This document shows positions 4,562 to 12,061 of a stretch of DNA of 17,954 nt, in pieces. Every line of letters starts with the position of its first letter. Positions within the stretch are counted from its first letter, which is position 1. The position numbers and the translations under genes are program-made. Source of the DNA: JAFGTF01 sp035527995 (GTDB taxonomy: Bacteria > Spirochaetota > B62-G9 > DRHN01); NCBI GenBank assembly GCA_035527995.1, contig DATKZJ010000198.1:1-17954 (forward strand), written 5' to 3'. Below the pieces are notes generated by a model. That model was not told the origin of the DNA and did no database searches. It saw only the letters and a list, made by a program, of their open reading frames with translations.

Positions 4562-5563
4562 ATGAAAAAATTAATTATTTTTTCAACGGTTTTTCTCTCT
4601 ATCCTCGCTCTGATGACCGTTGCGGTAGCGAGCGGTGAAAAGGAGGCGGTGGAGAGCAATGTAATCGGTATCTCAAAGATTGTGTCCCACCCTGCCCTCG
4701 ACGCCGCCGAGCAGGGAATCCAGGATGAGCTTGCTGACCTCGGTTACGATTTCGAATACGACCTCCAGAATGCAAATGGAGAGGTAAGCACAGCCGCATC
4801 GATCGCAAACAAGTTCAAATCGGAGAATGTTCGGATCGCGGTCGGGATCGCCACGCCGACAGCTCAGGCGCTCGCAAACGCGCTCGAAGATATAGTTGTC
4901 GTCTACACACTCGTCACCGACCCCGTCGACGCAGGGCTCGTTGATTCCTATGACAGGGGGGGCGTGAACATCACCGGTGTTTCAGATATGACTCCTGTAA
5001 AGGATCAGATCGAATTTTTGAACAGGATCAAGAAACTCGACAGTCTCGGCCATGTATACTCATCAGGCGAGGCAAATGCGGTAAGGCTTGCGGAGATGGC
5101 GAGAGAGGCCTGCCGCGAGATGGGTATAGAGTTTATCGAAGCGACGGTTACCAATTCCGCTGAAGTCAAGCAGGCGACACAGGCGATAATCAACAGGGTT
5201 GACGGCATCTATGTGAGTACAGATAATACGGTTGTTTCTGCGCTCAGCGCCCTCACAGAGGTTGCAATGGAGCACGGGGTCCCTGTGATGTCCGCAGACC
5301 CGAGCTCGGCAGAGTCGTTTGACGTACTGGCAGCATGGGGATTCGACTACTACAAGATGGGCAGGGTCACGGGGCGTATGATAGCAGACATTATCGAGGG
5401 AGCAAAGCCTGAAGAGATCCCTACAAAGTTCATGACCGACCCGTCTGATATCGATCTTTTGATAAACCTCGATGTTGCCAAAAAGCTCGGTTTGACCTTT
5501 CCTCAGGATTACATAGACAGCGCAAGCAAGATCGTGGAAAACGGCGAGCTTAAAAAGAAATAG
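4562..5563 (+). CDS. ABC transporter substrate-binding protein (TrpX-like, ABC_sub_bind family)
   Basis: The product is 333 residues from the ATG at 4562, which has an AAGGAG site six bases upstream. An open start at 4502 abuts the -10 box and is unlikely. Residues 1-24 form a signal peptide (MKK, then a hydrophobic run ending AVAS). There is no lipobox Cys, so a soluble or peripherally held periplasmic protein is expected. The mature part has the two-lobed binding fold typical of the family: IGISKIVSHPALDAAEQGIQ, IAVGIATPTAQALAN, VYTLVTDPVDAGLV, GIYVSTDNTVVSAL and SADPSSAESF. It is followed by a matching permease and ATPase. In Gram-positive bacteria such operons, named TrpXYZ, are linked to tryptophan uptake. 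Nothing here proves the substrate. Confidence 0.88.
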   Translation: MKKLIIFSTVFLSILALMTVAVASGEKEAVESNVIGISKIVSHPALDAAEQGIQDELADLGYDFEYDLQNANGEVSTAASIANKFKSENVRIAVGIATPTAQALANALEDIVVVYTLVTDPVDAGLVDSYDRGGVNITGVSDMTPVKDQIEFLNRIKKLDSLGHVYSSGEANAVRLAEMAREACREMGIEFIEATVTNSAEVKQATQAIINRVDGIYVSTDNTVVSALSALTEVAMEHGVPVMSADPSSAESFDVLAAWGFDYYKMGRVTGRMIADIIEGAKPEEIPTKFMTDPSDIDLLINLDVAKKLGLTFPQDYIDSASKIVENGELKKK

Positions 5564-5574
5564 AAATAACAGGT

Positions 5575-5622
5575 TGTCCGCCCTCCTGAACCTATTCAGG
5601 GGGACGGGCATCTATTGTTTTT
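5575..5622 (+). terminator. Terminator-like hairpin between binding protein and permease genes
   Basis: Bases 5575-5590 pair with 5595-5610 to form a 16-bp stem with one mismatch and two G-U pairs around a four-base loop, followed by a T-rich tract (TCTATTGTTTTTT). It sits 12 bases past the binding-protein stop. In many importer operons such a partial terminator or 3' stabiliser lets the binding protein be made in excess over the membrane parts, and this fits here by inference. Confidence 0.7.
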
Positions 5623-5640
5623 TATACCGAAGGTGTTTAG

Positions 5641-6537
5641 ATGATTGAAGGTATATTGGTCGAGGGATTGATCTACGGCATCATGGTCCTGGGGGTTTTC
5701 ATTACCTTCAGAATACTCGATTTTCCGGACCTCACCGTAGACGGTTCGTTTCCTCTCGGCGCTGCAATTATTGCCATTCTGATTACCCGGGGCTACAATG
5801 TGTGGCTCGCCATGTTTATTGCCCTTAGCGGAGGCATCCTGTCGGGCGTTGTTACCGCGGTAATCCACAACAAGCTGAAGATACCGAGCCTCCTTGCCGG
5901 TATACTCACGATGACAATGTTGTACTCGATCAATATAAGGGTTCTCGGGAACAGGGCCAATCTGCCCCTTCTGCGACAGGAGACAATACTCACAAGGGTA
6001 ACGGCGCTCTGGTCCGGCTTCCTGCCGAGTGAATACGCGACATTGCTCTTCTTCATTATCGTTCTCGTAATCATCTGGACACTATTCATGCTCTTCTTCC
6101 ATACCGATCTGGGATTGACCCTCGGCGCACTCGGTAATAATGAGCAGATGGTCATCACACAGGGGGTGAATCCCGAAACCCTCAAGATAATCGGGGTCGG
6201 CATAGCAAACGGCCTTGTAGCGGTATCCGGAGCGTTTACGGCCCAGTACCAGGGGTTTGCAGATATCGGGCTCGGCCAGGGGATCATTATCTCCGGACTC
6301 GCTTCGGTTATGATCGGCGAATTTCTCATAAAGTCGAACAGGATCGGACTGCTCGCTATCCGTGCAATCCTCGGTTCAATACTGTTCAAGGGCATCATGT
6401 ACGCGGGGAGATACTACGGATACTACATCAACCTGACCCCGAACGACCTCAAACTTATTACCGGAATACTTATCATTCTTTCACTCGTTCTGACAAAGTT
6501 CAGAAACATCGGGATGAAGAAGCGGATGTTATCATGA
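5641..6537 (+). CDS. ABC transporter permease (BPD_transp_2 family, TrpY-like)
   Basis: The 298-residue product is very hydrophobic, with about eight predicted membrane segments: near 5-25, 38-57 and 65-80, then LLAGILTMTML, LLFFIIVLVIIWTLFMLFF at about 136-154, the IIGVGIANGLVAVSGAF region, IISGLASVMIGEF, and a final helix in LITGILIILSLVL. It resembles the branched-chain amino acid/ribose permease superfamily used with ABC_sub_bind proteins. It would form the channel of the importer in the inner membrane. Its ATG follows a GAAGGTG ribosome site and a terminator-like hairpin. Its last codons overlap the ATPase start (ATGA), which implies translational coupling. Confidence 0.88.
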   Translation: MIEGILVEGLIYGIMVLGVFITFRILDFPDLTVDGSFPLGAAIIAILITRGYNVWLAMFIALSGGILSGVVTAVIHNKLKIPSLLAGILTMTMLYSINIRVLGNRANLPLLRQETILTRVTALWSGFLPSEYATLLFFIIVLVIIWTLFMLFFHTDLGLTLGALGNNEQMVITQGVNPETLKIIGVGIANGLVAVSGAFTAQYQGFADIGLGQGIIISGLASVMIGEFLIKSNRIGLLAIRAILGSILFKGIMYAGRYYGYYINLTPNDLKLITGILIILSLVLTKFRNIGMKKRMLS

Positions 6538-7334
6538 TACGGGTAAAAGACGTCTCAAAGGTCTTCAACGAAAATACTCCAAACGAAGCTGTGGCCCTGA
6601 GAAATATCAATCTCCACGTTCGGGAAAAGGATTTCATAACCATCATCGGGAGTAACGGGGCCGGAAAGACGACTCTCTTCAATATGATTACCGGCACATT
6701 TCTGCCGACAGTCGGGAACATATCCATCCGTAACCAGAATGTCACAAGACACCCCGAGTACCGGAGGGCAAAGTATATCGGCCGTATTTTCCAGAACCCC
6801 CTTATTGGAACGGCTTCCAATATGTCGCTAGAGCACAACATGATGATCTGCTACAAGAAGGGGTTCAAGGGTTTGAGGATAAGCCTCAACAGCAGGATGA
6901 GAAATTTCTTCGGAGAGCAGCTCACTCAGCTCGACATGGGGCTTGAAGACAGAATGAAGGAAAACGTGATGCTTTTTTCGGGCGGACAGCGCCAGGCCCT
7001 CACCCTCCTCATGATGGTGCTCTCCAGGCCTCAGCTTATCCTTCTTGATGAACACACAGCAGCGCTCGATCCGAAGAACGCTCAGATCGTTCTCGACCTT
7101 ACTACAAGGTTCATCGGTGAGTACGGCCTCACGACCATGATGATAACTCATAACATGGGCCAGGCTATCGAGTACGGCAACCGCCTCCTCATGATGGACA
7201 AGGGAGAGATCATCCTCGATATCGGGGGTGAGGAGAAAAAAAAGCTCACGGTCGAAAAACTGGTCGATATGTTTCATGAGATACGCCACAAGACATTCGA
7301 GACCGACGAAGTGCTTCTATCAGGTGAAGAGTAA
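6534..7334 (+). CDS. ABC transporter ATP-binding protein (TrpZ-like)
   Basis: The product is 266 residues. It contains Walker A GSNGAGKTT (39-47), a Q-loop in GRIFQNP (93-99), the signature LFSGGQRQ (147-154), Walker B and D-loop LILLDEHTAALDP (168-180), and the switch His in MITHNM (His206). The His in place of Pro in DEHTAALD is usual for this TrpZ-like subfamily. It would power the importer from the cytoplasmic side. The start overlaps the permease stop by four bases, so the two are translationally coupled. It is the last gene of the operon. Confidence 0.92.
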   Translation: MIRVKDVSKVFNENTPNEAVALRNINLHVREKDFITIIGSNGAGKTTLFNMITGTFLPTVGNISIRNQNVTRHPEYRRAKYIGRIFQNPLIGTASNMSLEHNMMICYKKGFKGLRISLNSRMRNFFGEQLTQLDMGLEDRMKENVMLFSGGQRQALTLLMMVLSRPQLILLDEHTAALDPKNAQIVLDLTTRFIGEYGLTTMMITHNMGQAIEYGNRLLMMDKGEIILDIGGEEKKKLTVEKLVDMFHEIRHKTFETDEVLLSGEE

Positions 7335-7570
7335 AGTTCCTTCACAGCATTCCTGGACAGCAGGCACGTTCCCCCCGCAAACTGACTTCAGCGGCATCCG
7401 TTATCGTAATCCTTGCATTGCAGTAAAAGTCGTAAACCATATTCTATCTACCGGAAAGAGTTGTATTGTTTTCCCCCTGCTCACACTGTTACGATACAAA
7501 CCGATAAAGGGAAGGTAATGAGGCTAACGATTAATCCGCCGCGTACAGGCTCTTAAAGATCGGAGAGAGA

Positions 7571-7759
7571 TTGAGGGTTAAAACCCTTGCAGTAAAAAAG
7601 CTGCCATCCGCCCTGAAAAAGATCCGGAACAACGGCGGCATCTTGATGACGGCGTCATCTTACAAATCCATGTCCTTCATTTTCACGCCTGAAAACGGGC
7701 AGGAGGACGCTTCGGACCGGACGGTTATGGCCCGATATCCGAATCCTTTCTCGCCGTAA
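7571..7759 (+). CDS. Possible small hypothetical protein (62 residues)
   Basis: An ORF opens with TTG after a purine-rich GGAGAGAGA and ends TAA at 7757-7759. Its codon choice resembles that of neighbouring genes (mostly G or C in third position), and the product is basic at the start (RVKTLAVKKLPSALKKIRNN) and then polar. The frame stays open upstream to a TAA at 7532, so it could also be the end of a lost gene. The stop codon lies in the left arm of a hairpin. I recognise no family. It may be non-coding. Confidence 0.3.
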   Translation: MRVKTLAVKKLPSALKKIRNNGGILMTASSYKSMSFIFTPENGQEDASDRTVMARYPNPFSP

Positions 7760-7784
7760 TGTTGAGAAGTCAATTCTTACGGCG
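7752..7784 (+). terminator. Hairpin at the end of the small ORF
   Basis: CGCCGTAA (7752-7759) pairs perfectly with TTACGGCG (7777-7784), with a GAA/TTC pair inside. No strong T tract follows on either strand. Confidence 0.4.
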
Positions 7785-7820
7785 CGGGCACAAAGGAGCC
7801 TTTTGGACAGACAGGCCCGC
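7784..7820 (-). terminator. Stem-loop downstream of argS
   Basis: GCGGGC (7784-7789) pairs with GCCCGC (7815-7820), and an inner stem forms from CAAAGG (7791-7796) and CCTTTTG (7799-7805). It lies nine bases beyond the argS stop and may end or protect that transcript. There is no clear U tract. Confidence 0.4.
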
Positions 7821-7828
7821 GGCACCTC

Positions 7829-9535
7829 CTACATCTCTTCGATCGCGCTGATCCCGAGCAGCTCCAGCCCCTGCCGAAGAACCTTCCTGCAGCAGAGCAC
7901 AATCAGTCCGCGTGACCGCGACACGAGCTCATCTTCGGTGATGACACGGCAGGAGTTGTAAAAGGTGTTAAAAGCCTTGGCCACATCGAGCAGATAGCGC
8001 GAAATAACGGACGGTTCGAACTCCTTCCCCGCACGGCGGACGGTCTTTTCGAAGTCGTTCAGAAGGCCCACGATCTCGTATCCTTCATCACCGAACTGAC
8101 ATTCGCCGAACTTTAGTTCGCTGAAGGGTTCAAGGGCTCCGTATTTCTGTTCCAGCTTCTTAAGAAGGCTGCCTATCCTCGCATGGGTGTACTGAAGGTA
8201 CACCCCCGTCTCCCCGTTGAAGTTGAGGATCTCGTCCCAGTCGAACGTGATGTCCTTTATTCGCGAGTTCTTGAGGTCATTGAAGATGATCGAGCCCACT
8301 CCGATAGCCTCAGCAATTTCCTCCCTGTTCGTGAGACCGGGGTTCTTCTCTTCGATGATATCCCTCGCAAGGGACACCGCCTTATCCATCACCTCTTCGA
8401 GGAAGATGATGTTGCCCTTTCTCGTGCTCATTGCACCGTGGGAGAACCTGATCTGGCCGAACGGGATGTGGTGGCACCGAGAGACCCAGTCGTTTCCCAT
8501 ACGCTCGAGGACACCGAAAAGCTGCCTGAAATGGAGCGCCTGGGGGCTTCCCACGACATAGAGAATCATGTCAAAATTGTAGCTCTTTTTTCTATAGAGT
8601 ACTGCCGCGATATCCCGGGTCAGATAGAGGGTAGAGCCGTCCTTCTTTGTTATCAGGGCCGGCGGCATGTCCTCGAGAGGTACGATAAGGGCTCCCTCGC
8701 TCCTTTGGGTGATACCGCTTTTTTTCACCTCCTCTACAGTTTCGTCGAGGAGGTTACTGTAAAAGCTCTCTCCTGTGTAGTGCTCGAATGAAACACCGAG
8801 CCTTCCGTATATACGCTTGAAATCCTCTATGCTGAGATCTCTGAACCGCTGCCAGAGCTCGAGGGCCTCGGGGTCCTGCTTTTCCAGACGGCTGAACCAC
8901 TGTCTCGCATCATCCTCGAGGGAGGGGTCCTTTTCCGCTTCCCTGTGCAGTCTGACATAGAGATCGTACAGGTACCGGATCGGATCGTGCACGAGTTTTT
9001 TTTCATCTCCCCAGAGCTTGTATGCCGTGATCAGTTTCCCGAACTGGGTTCCCCAGTCTCCGATGTGGTTTATTCCGATCGTCCTGTATCCAAGATAAGC
9101 GAATATCCGCTTCAGGGAGTTTCCTATCACGGTGGAGCGAAGATGTCCTATCCCGAACGGCTTCGCTATATTCGGAGAGGAGTAATCGATGATAACTGTC
9201 TTTCCATCTCCCCCGGCTAGGGGACGGTCGAAGCCGGTCCCTGTGAGGTCGGCAATCACCTCCTCTATGAAGCGGGACCGATCCAGGAAGATATTGAGGT
9301 ACGGACCGCGCGGCTCTGCTTTCTCTATGAGACCGCCGGGCTTGACGCGAGCCGCGAAATCCGAGGCGATCATCTTGGGGTCCTTTCTCAGTTTCTTGGC
9401 AAACCCGAAACAAGGCACTGCAAAGTCACCGAAGTCGCTGTTCGGGGGCTTCTCGATCAGAGAACGGGTCTGTTCCGGATCGAGCTCCAAGACCCCTGAG
9501 AGCAGCTCTGCGATCATCTTTTTGGTATCTACCAT
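7829..9535 (-). CDS. argS: Arginyl-tRNA synthetase
   Basis: The 568-residue product is a class I synthetase that charges tRNA-Arg in the cytoplasm. The N-terminal tRNA D-arm recognition domain (about 1-100) includes SDFGDFAVPCF (33-43). The active site has SSPNIAKPFGIGHLRST (119-135), in which GIGH replaces the HIGH signature, and the KMSKS equivalent is MSTRKG (369-374). The DALR anticodon domain occupies about 450-568, including GVYLQYTHARI (444-454) and the C-terminal ISAIEEM. The GIGH form with Gly first is, as I recall, shared by some other bacterial ArgS. The ATG at 9533-9535 follows GGAAGGG at close spacing. The gene is the last of the minus-strand run, 173 bases after the SurA-N-like gene. 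Confidence 0.95.
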   Translation of the reverse strand: MVDTKKMIAELLSGVLELDPEQTRSLIEKPPNSDFGDFAVPCFGFAKKLRKDPKMIASDFAARVKPGGLIEKAEPRGPYLNIFLDRSRFIEEVIADLTGTGFDRPLAGGDGKTVIIDYSSPNIAKPFGIGHLRSTVIGNSLKRIFAYLGYRTIGINHIGDWGTQFGKLITAYKLWGDEKKLVHDPIRYLYDLYVRLHREAEKDPSLEDDARQWFSRLEKQDPEALELWQRFRDLSIEDFKRIYGRLGVSFEHYTGESFYSNLLDETVEEVKKSGITQRSEGALIVPLEDMPPALITKKDGSTLYLTRDIAAVLYRKKSYNFDMILYVVGSPQALHFRQLFGVLERMGNDWVSRCHHIPFGQIRFSHGAMSTRKGNIIFLEEVMDKAVSLARDIIEEKNPGLTNREEIAEAIGVGSIIFNDLKNSRIKDITFDWDEILNFNGETGVYLQYTHARIGSLLKKLEQKYGALEPFSELKFGECQFGDEGYEIVGLLNDFEKTVRRAGKEFEPSVISRYLLDVAKAFNTFYNSCRVITEDELVSRSRGLIVLCCRKVLRQGLELLGISAIEEM

Positions 9536-9708
9536 CTACCCTTCCAGAAATATTGTTTAAACCCATTACAACTTATTATTGGGGAGACATGAAAGTCAAG
9601 TTTCTGTTATGGCACTGCCCGGGTTCACCCCGCCTGCGGATGATAATGGTGAAGGATATTTTGGTTCGGGGGAGGTTTTAACCCGCATCTCTCAGATAGA
9701 AAAGGGCT

Positions 9709-10377
9709 TTAAAGGTCCAGGTCAGAGTTCTTGACTACCTTTGCCTCGCCCTTGAGGGAGTCGATCAGATCATTGAGAAGCTCGTTATACTGCTTCTGCA
9801 GAAGCTGCATACGGATCTGCTGGCGTGCTATATCTATATCGACACCTGCGAACAGCTTCTTGTTCTGATTGTAGATCGTCTCGATCTGCTCGTCCGGGAT
9901 CTCGGAGAGCTGCGGCTCTATCTTTTCGTTGAGATACACCTGTATGATTGCCCGTCTCGTGACAGCCTTGATGAGGTCCTGTACGTCGCTCCTCCTATCG
10001 TACTTCTCCTTGAGGGCCCGCTTGTAAATGAGATACTCGTTGATGAGATTGACGAGAAACTTTTTTTTATTGTTCGAGTCCGCCACATACTTCTTCTTCT
10101 GCCCATCGTCAATGGGAAGAGAGAGAACGTGAACATTGAACTCTCGTTCAAAATCAGCGAACGAGATGACGGTGTCGTCGACCTTGGCCACCCACTGGCC
10201 CTTGTCCTGCTGGGGTTTCGTTACAGCCTGGGCGAGCATGAACTCCCCCTCCTCTCTGCCGTAACCCATGCGGACCTCGTCTGCTGCAACACTCTGCGCC
10301 CTGAACACCGCCCTATAACCGAAAACTCCTGTTACAACAAACAAAACAGCAAGCGCAACAATCGCAATACGTCTCAT
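9709..10377 (-). CDS. Exported SurA-N-like chaperone protein, short form without PPIase domain
   Basis: From the ATG at 10375-10377, preceded by GAAGGGAAG, the product is 222 residues. An open start at 10434 would run into the dispersed repeat and lacks support. Residues 2-20 are a signal or anchor segment (RRIAIVALAVLFVVTGVFGY). The body has the feature order of SurA N-terminal domains: VAKVDDTVISFADFEREFN, then a helical run with FLVNLINEYLIYKRAL and AIIQVYLNEKI, and a C-terminal IRMQLLQKQYNELLNDLIDSLK helix that packs back on the fold. No parvulin domain follows. It probably helps fold envelope proteins in the periplasm, but the family match is by pattern only. It lies between an M24 peptidase gene and argS. 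Confidence 0.65.
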   Translation of the reverse strand: MRRIAIVALAVLFVVTGVFGYRAVFRAQSVAADEVRMGYGREEGEFMLAQAVTKPQQDKGQWVAKVDDTVISFADFEREFNVHVLSLPIDDGQKKKYVADSNNKKKFLVNLINEYLIYKRALKEKYDRRSDVQDLIKAVTRRAIIQVYLNEKIEPQLSEIPDEQIETIYNQNKKLFAGVDIDIARQQIRMQLLQKQYNELLNDLIDSLKGEAKVVKNSDLDL

Positions 10378-10390
10378 GCCGCTTCCCTTC

Positions 10391-10491
10391 ACGGTATAAT
10401 TTAATTCTTGGTGAATGATTAGTACATTCAACAAGAAAAAACATTGATGAATAAGTTGGTTTCATGTAACTATTTCACTCTCAACTAATTA
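10391..10491 (+). repeat. Dispersed 101-bp repeat, copy 2
   Basis: This matches 2982-3082 in the same orientation. Unlike copy 1, it is followed by an inverted partner: TGGTGAATGATTAG (10409-10422) is complementary to 10526-10539 at 12 of 14 positions. The whole element may therefore be about 130 bp (10409-10539), the size and shape of a miniature inverted-repeat element. It forms the upstream region of the SurA-N-like gene. Confidence 0.85.
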
Positions 10492-10500
10492 TTGACCTGG

Positions 10501-10529
10501 TGTATAAAGCAATGTTGGTAAATTGGTAA
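10501..10529 (-). promoter_or_regulatory. Candidate promoter of the SurA-N-like gene
   Basis: On the minus strand TTACCA (10524-10529) and TATACA (10501-10506) are 17 bases apart, each matching four of six consensus positions. It lies inside the putative inverted-repeat element, about 125 bases from the start codon. Weak evidence. Confidence 0.3.
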
Positions 10530-10873
10530 TTATTCACCAGCGACTAATTAGTTTCAGGCAGAACACTACTATAGAAAAAGAGGCCCTTGTTGATGTTGAC
10601 AACGTGACGTCCCACCACCCCATTTCCTAAAAACCGATTAAAATAATCTAACGTTTAACAGACCCGAGGACAACTTAAATTTAGACCGCGTCAGGAGCGC
10701 ACCGTACGACGGAAGCCATGAGAGAAAGCTTCTGACTTCGCCTCTCTCGGTCCTGGATTGTGCAAACCCGTCCGATCTTCTTCACACGAACCGCATTCTT
10801 TCGGGTGCCCCGGCAAGAACCATACTCGTCTGCCGATCGAAACCTGCCGTTTATTCCGATACAGGCGCAATAT

Positions 10874-12061
10874 TCAGATCGCCTGTATTTCCGTCTCGAA
10901 ATTACTCATGGCCTCGCACCTTCCGTCCCTCACGCAGTATGTGGTCTCATACCCGACGGTTCCATCCTCAAAGACAAACTTCGGCTCGAATGCGACGACC
11001 ATACCCTCCTTCACGGCGCCCCTGTATCCTTCAAATATCACAGGGAGCTCATCGAGCTCAAGCCCGATCCCGTGTCCGATAAAATTCACTTTACCCATGA
11101 ATGCTCCGCCGAGGCCCTCATCATCCACAGTTCCCCGGACGGCCCTATAGATATCGCTCACCTGTTTTCCGGCGCTCACCTCCCTGCAGAACAGCTCATG
11201 ACACCTCTTCGAAAGGTGGTGCGCCCTCAAAAACCTCCCTTCCACCTCTCCAGCCGCAAAGACCCGGGTACAATCGATATGGTATCCCTCATATGAGAAC
11301 ACCGCGTCGATCAGTATCGGCTCACCCTCCTGCATCCTTCTCTTACCGGCTCCTGCCGGGTACGCGACGGTAAGCCCCTCCCCTCCGGAGGAGGGGGAGT
11401 CGATCGAGGAGTGTTTTGCCGCACTCGGGCCGCTCAATATATAGCACGGAAGAACCTCCATGTTGAATCTCCTCGCCCTCACGAAGGGGCACGATCCCTC
11501 CTCCAAAAGATACCCGGTAAACAGCTCGTACAGATCGAGCTCCGTCAACCCGGGACGAATGCAGTCTCTCACCTTCTCGAATACACGGTCGAGCCGGCTT
11601 CCTGCCTCGCGCATGTTCTCTATCTCGAATTCCGATTTTACCGCCCTCATCATTCGTATCGCCTGAGATATATCAACAACTTCTGATCCCGGAAAGAGTG
11701 ATTCTACGGCACGGTGCACTGAAGCCGGCAGAACGTCCTGTTCGAGACCTATTACACCCGAAGGAAGGTTGTTGTCCTTCACATAATCCCCTATCTCTTC
11801 GAGCCTCCTGTAGCCGACTATAGAAGAAAGGGGCGATTCAGCCCTTGCCCTCGAGAGCGTCCTTTTGACGAACAGGACCGGCGATCTGCCTGTCATGGCG
11901 CCTTTCCTGGACACGAGGAGCATTCCATCCTGGAGTGTCCCTGTAAAGTAGAAACGGTCTACATTCTGTATTACGAGCGCAAAGTCGACCTCATTGTTCT
12001 CGAGCAATTCGGCAAGCTGTTCAAGCCTTCCTGTTATCTCACCCTTGGGAACCTGTTTCAT
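10874..12061 (-). CDS. M24-family metallopeptidase (Xaa-Pro aminopeptidase-like)
   Basis: The 395-residue product has a creatinase-type N-terminal domain (about 1-135) and a pita-bread M24 catalytic domain (about 140-395). The five metal ligands are present: Asp252 (ILIDAV), Asp263 (HIDCTR), His330 (FIGHGIG), Glu359 (VAFEP) and Glu372 (GYETTY). The usual His of the GHGIGLxxHExP motif is Asp337 here (GLELDELP), a variant I associate with uncharacterised M24 groups, so true Xaa-Pro specificity is uncertain. The enzyme would act in the cytoplasm on small peptides. Its ATG lies inside the 3' end of mfd (23-base overlap), so the two are surely co-transcribed. Confidence 0.88.
   Translation of the reverse strand: MKQVPKGEITGRLEQLAELLENNEVDFALVIQNVDRFYFTGTLQDGMLLVSRKGAMTGRSPVLFVKRTLSRARAESPLSSIVGYRRLEEIGDYVKDNNLPSGVIGLEQDVLPASVHRAVESLFPGSEVVDISQAIRMMRAVKSEFEIENMREAGSRLDRVFEKVRDCIRPGLTELDLYELFTGYLLEEGSCPFVRARRFNMEVLPCYILSGPSAAKHSSIDSPSSGGEGLTVAYPAGAGKRRMQEGEPILIDAVFSYEGYHIDCTRVFAAGEVEGRFLRAHHLSKRCHELFCREVSAGKQVSDIYRAVRGTVDDEGLGGAFMGKVNFIGHGIGLELDELPVIFEGYRGAVKEGMVVAFEPKFVFEDGTVGYETTYCVRDGRCEAMSNFETEIQAI

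Larger units (their letters stand above)
7335..7828. other. Convergent intergenic region between ABC operon and argS
   Basis: Two opposing units converge here. The first 230 bases hold no supported feature apart from a weak GTGAAG/CTTCAC pair around the ATPase stop. The rest contains one possible small gene (7571-7759) and two hairpins (7752-7784 and 7784-7820) that would fall at the 3' ends of the opposing transcripts. Confidence 0.45.
10378..10873. other. Intergenic region holding the second 101-bp repeat
   Basis: No gene is supported here. It contains the repeat (10391-10491), its right inverted end (10526-10539), a candidate promoter for the SurA-N-like gene, and an unremarkable 330-base remainder. 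At the far end, ACAGGCG (10861-10867) pairs with CGCCTGT (10880-10886) across the M24 stop codon. Confidence 0.5.

Noticed and set aside
9589..9681. 30-codon plus-strand ORF with GGGGAG before its ATG, between argS and the SurA-N-like gene
   Set aside because: The ribosome spacing is too short, there is no recognisable product, and it opposes a likely minus-strand transcript.
10760..11296. 178-residue plus-strand ORF
   Set aside because: It overlaps the 3' half of the M24 peptidase in antisense, and no motif supports it.
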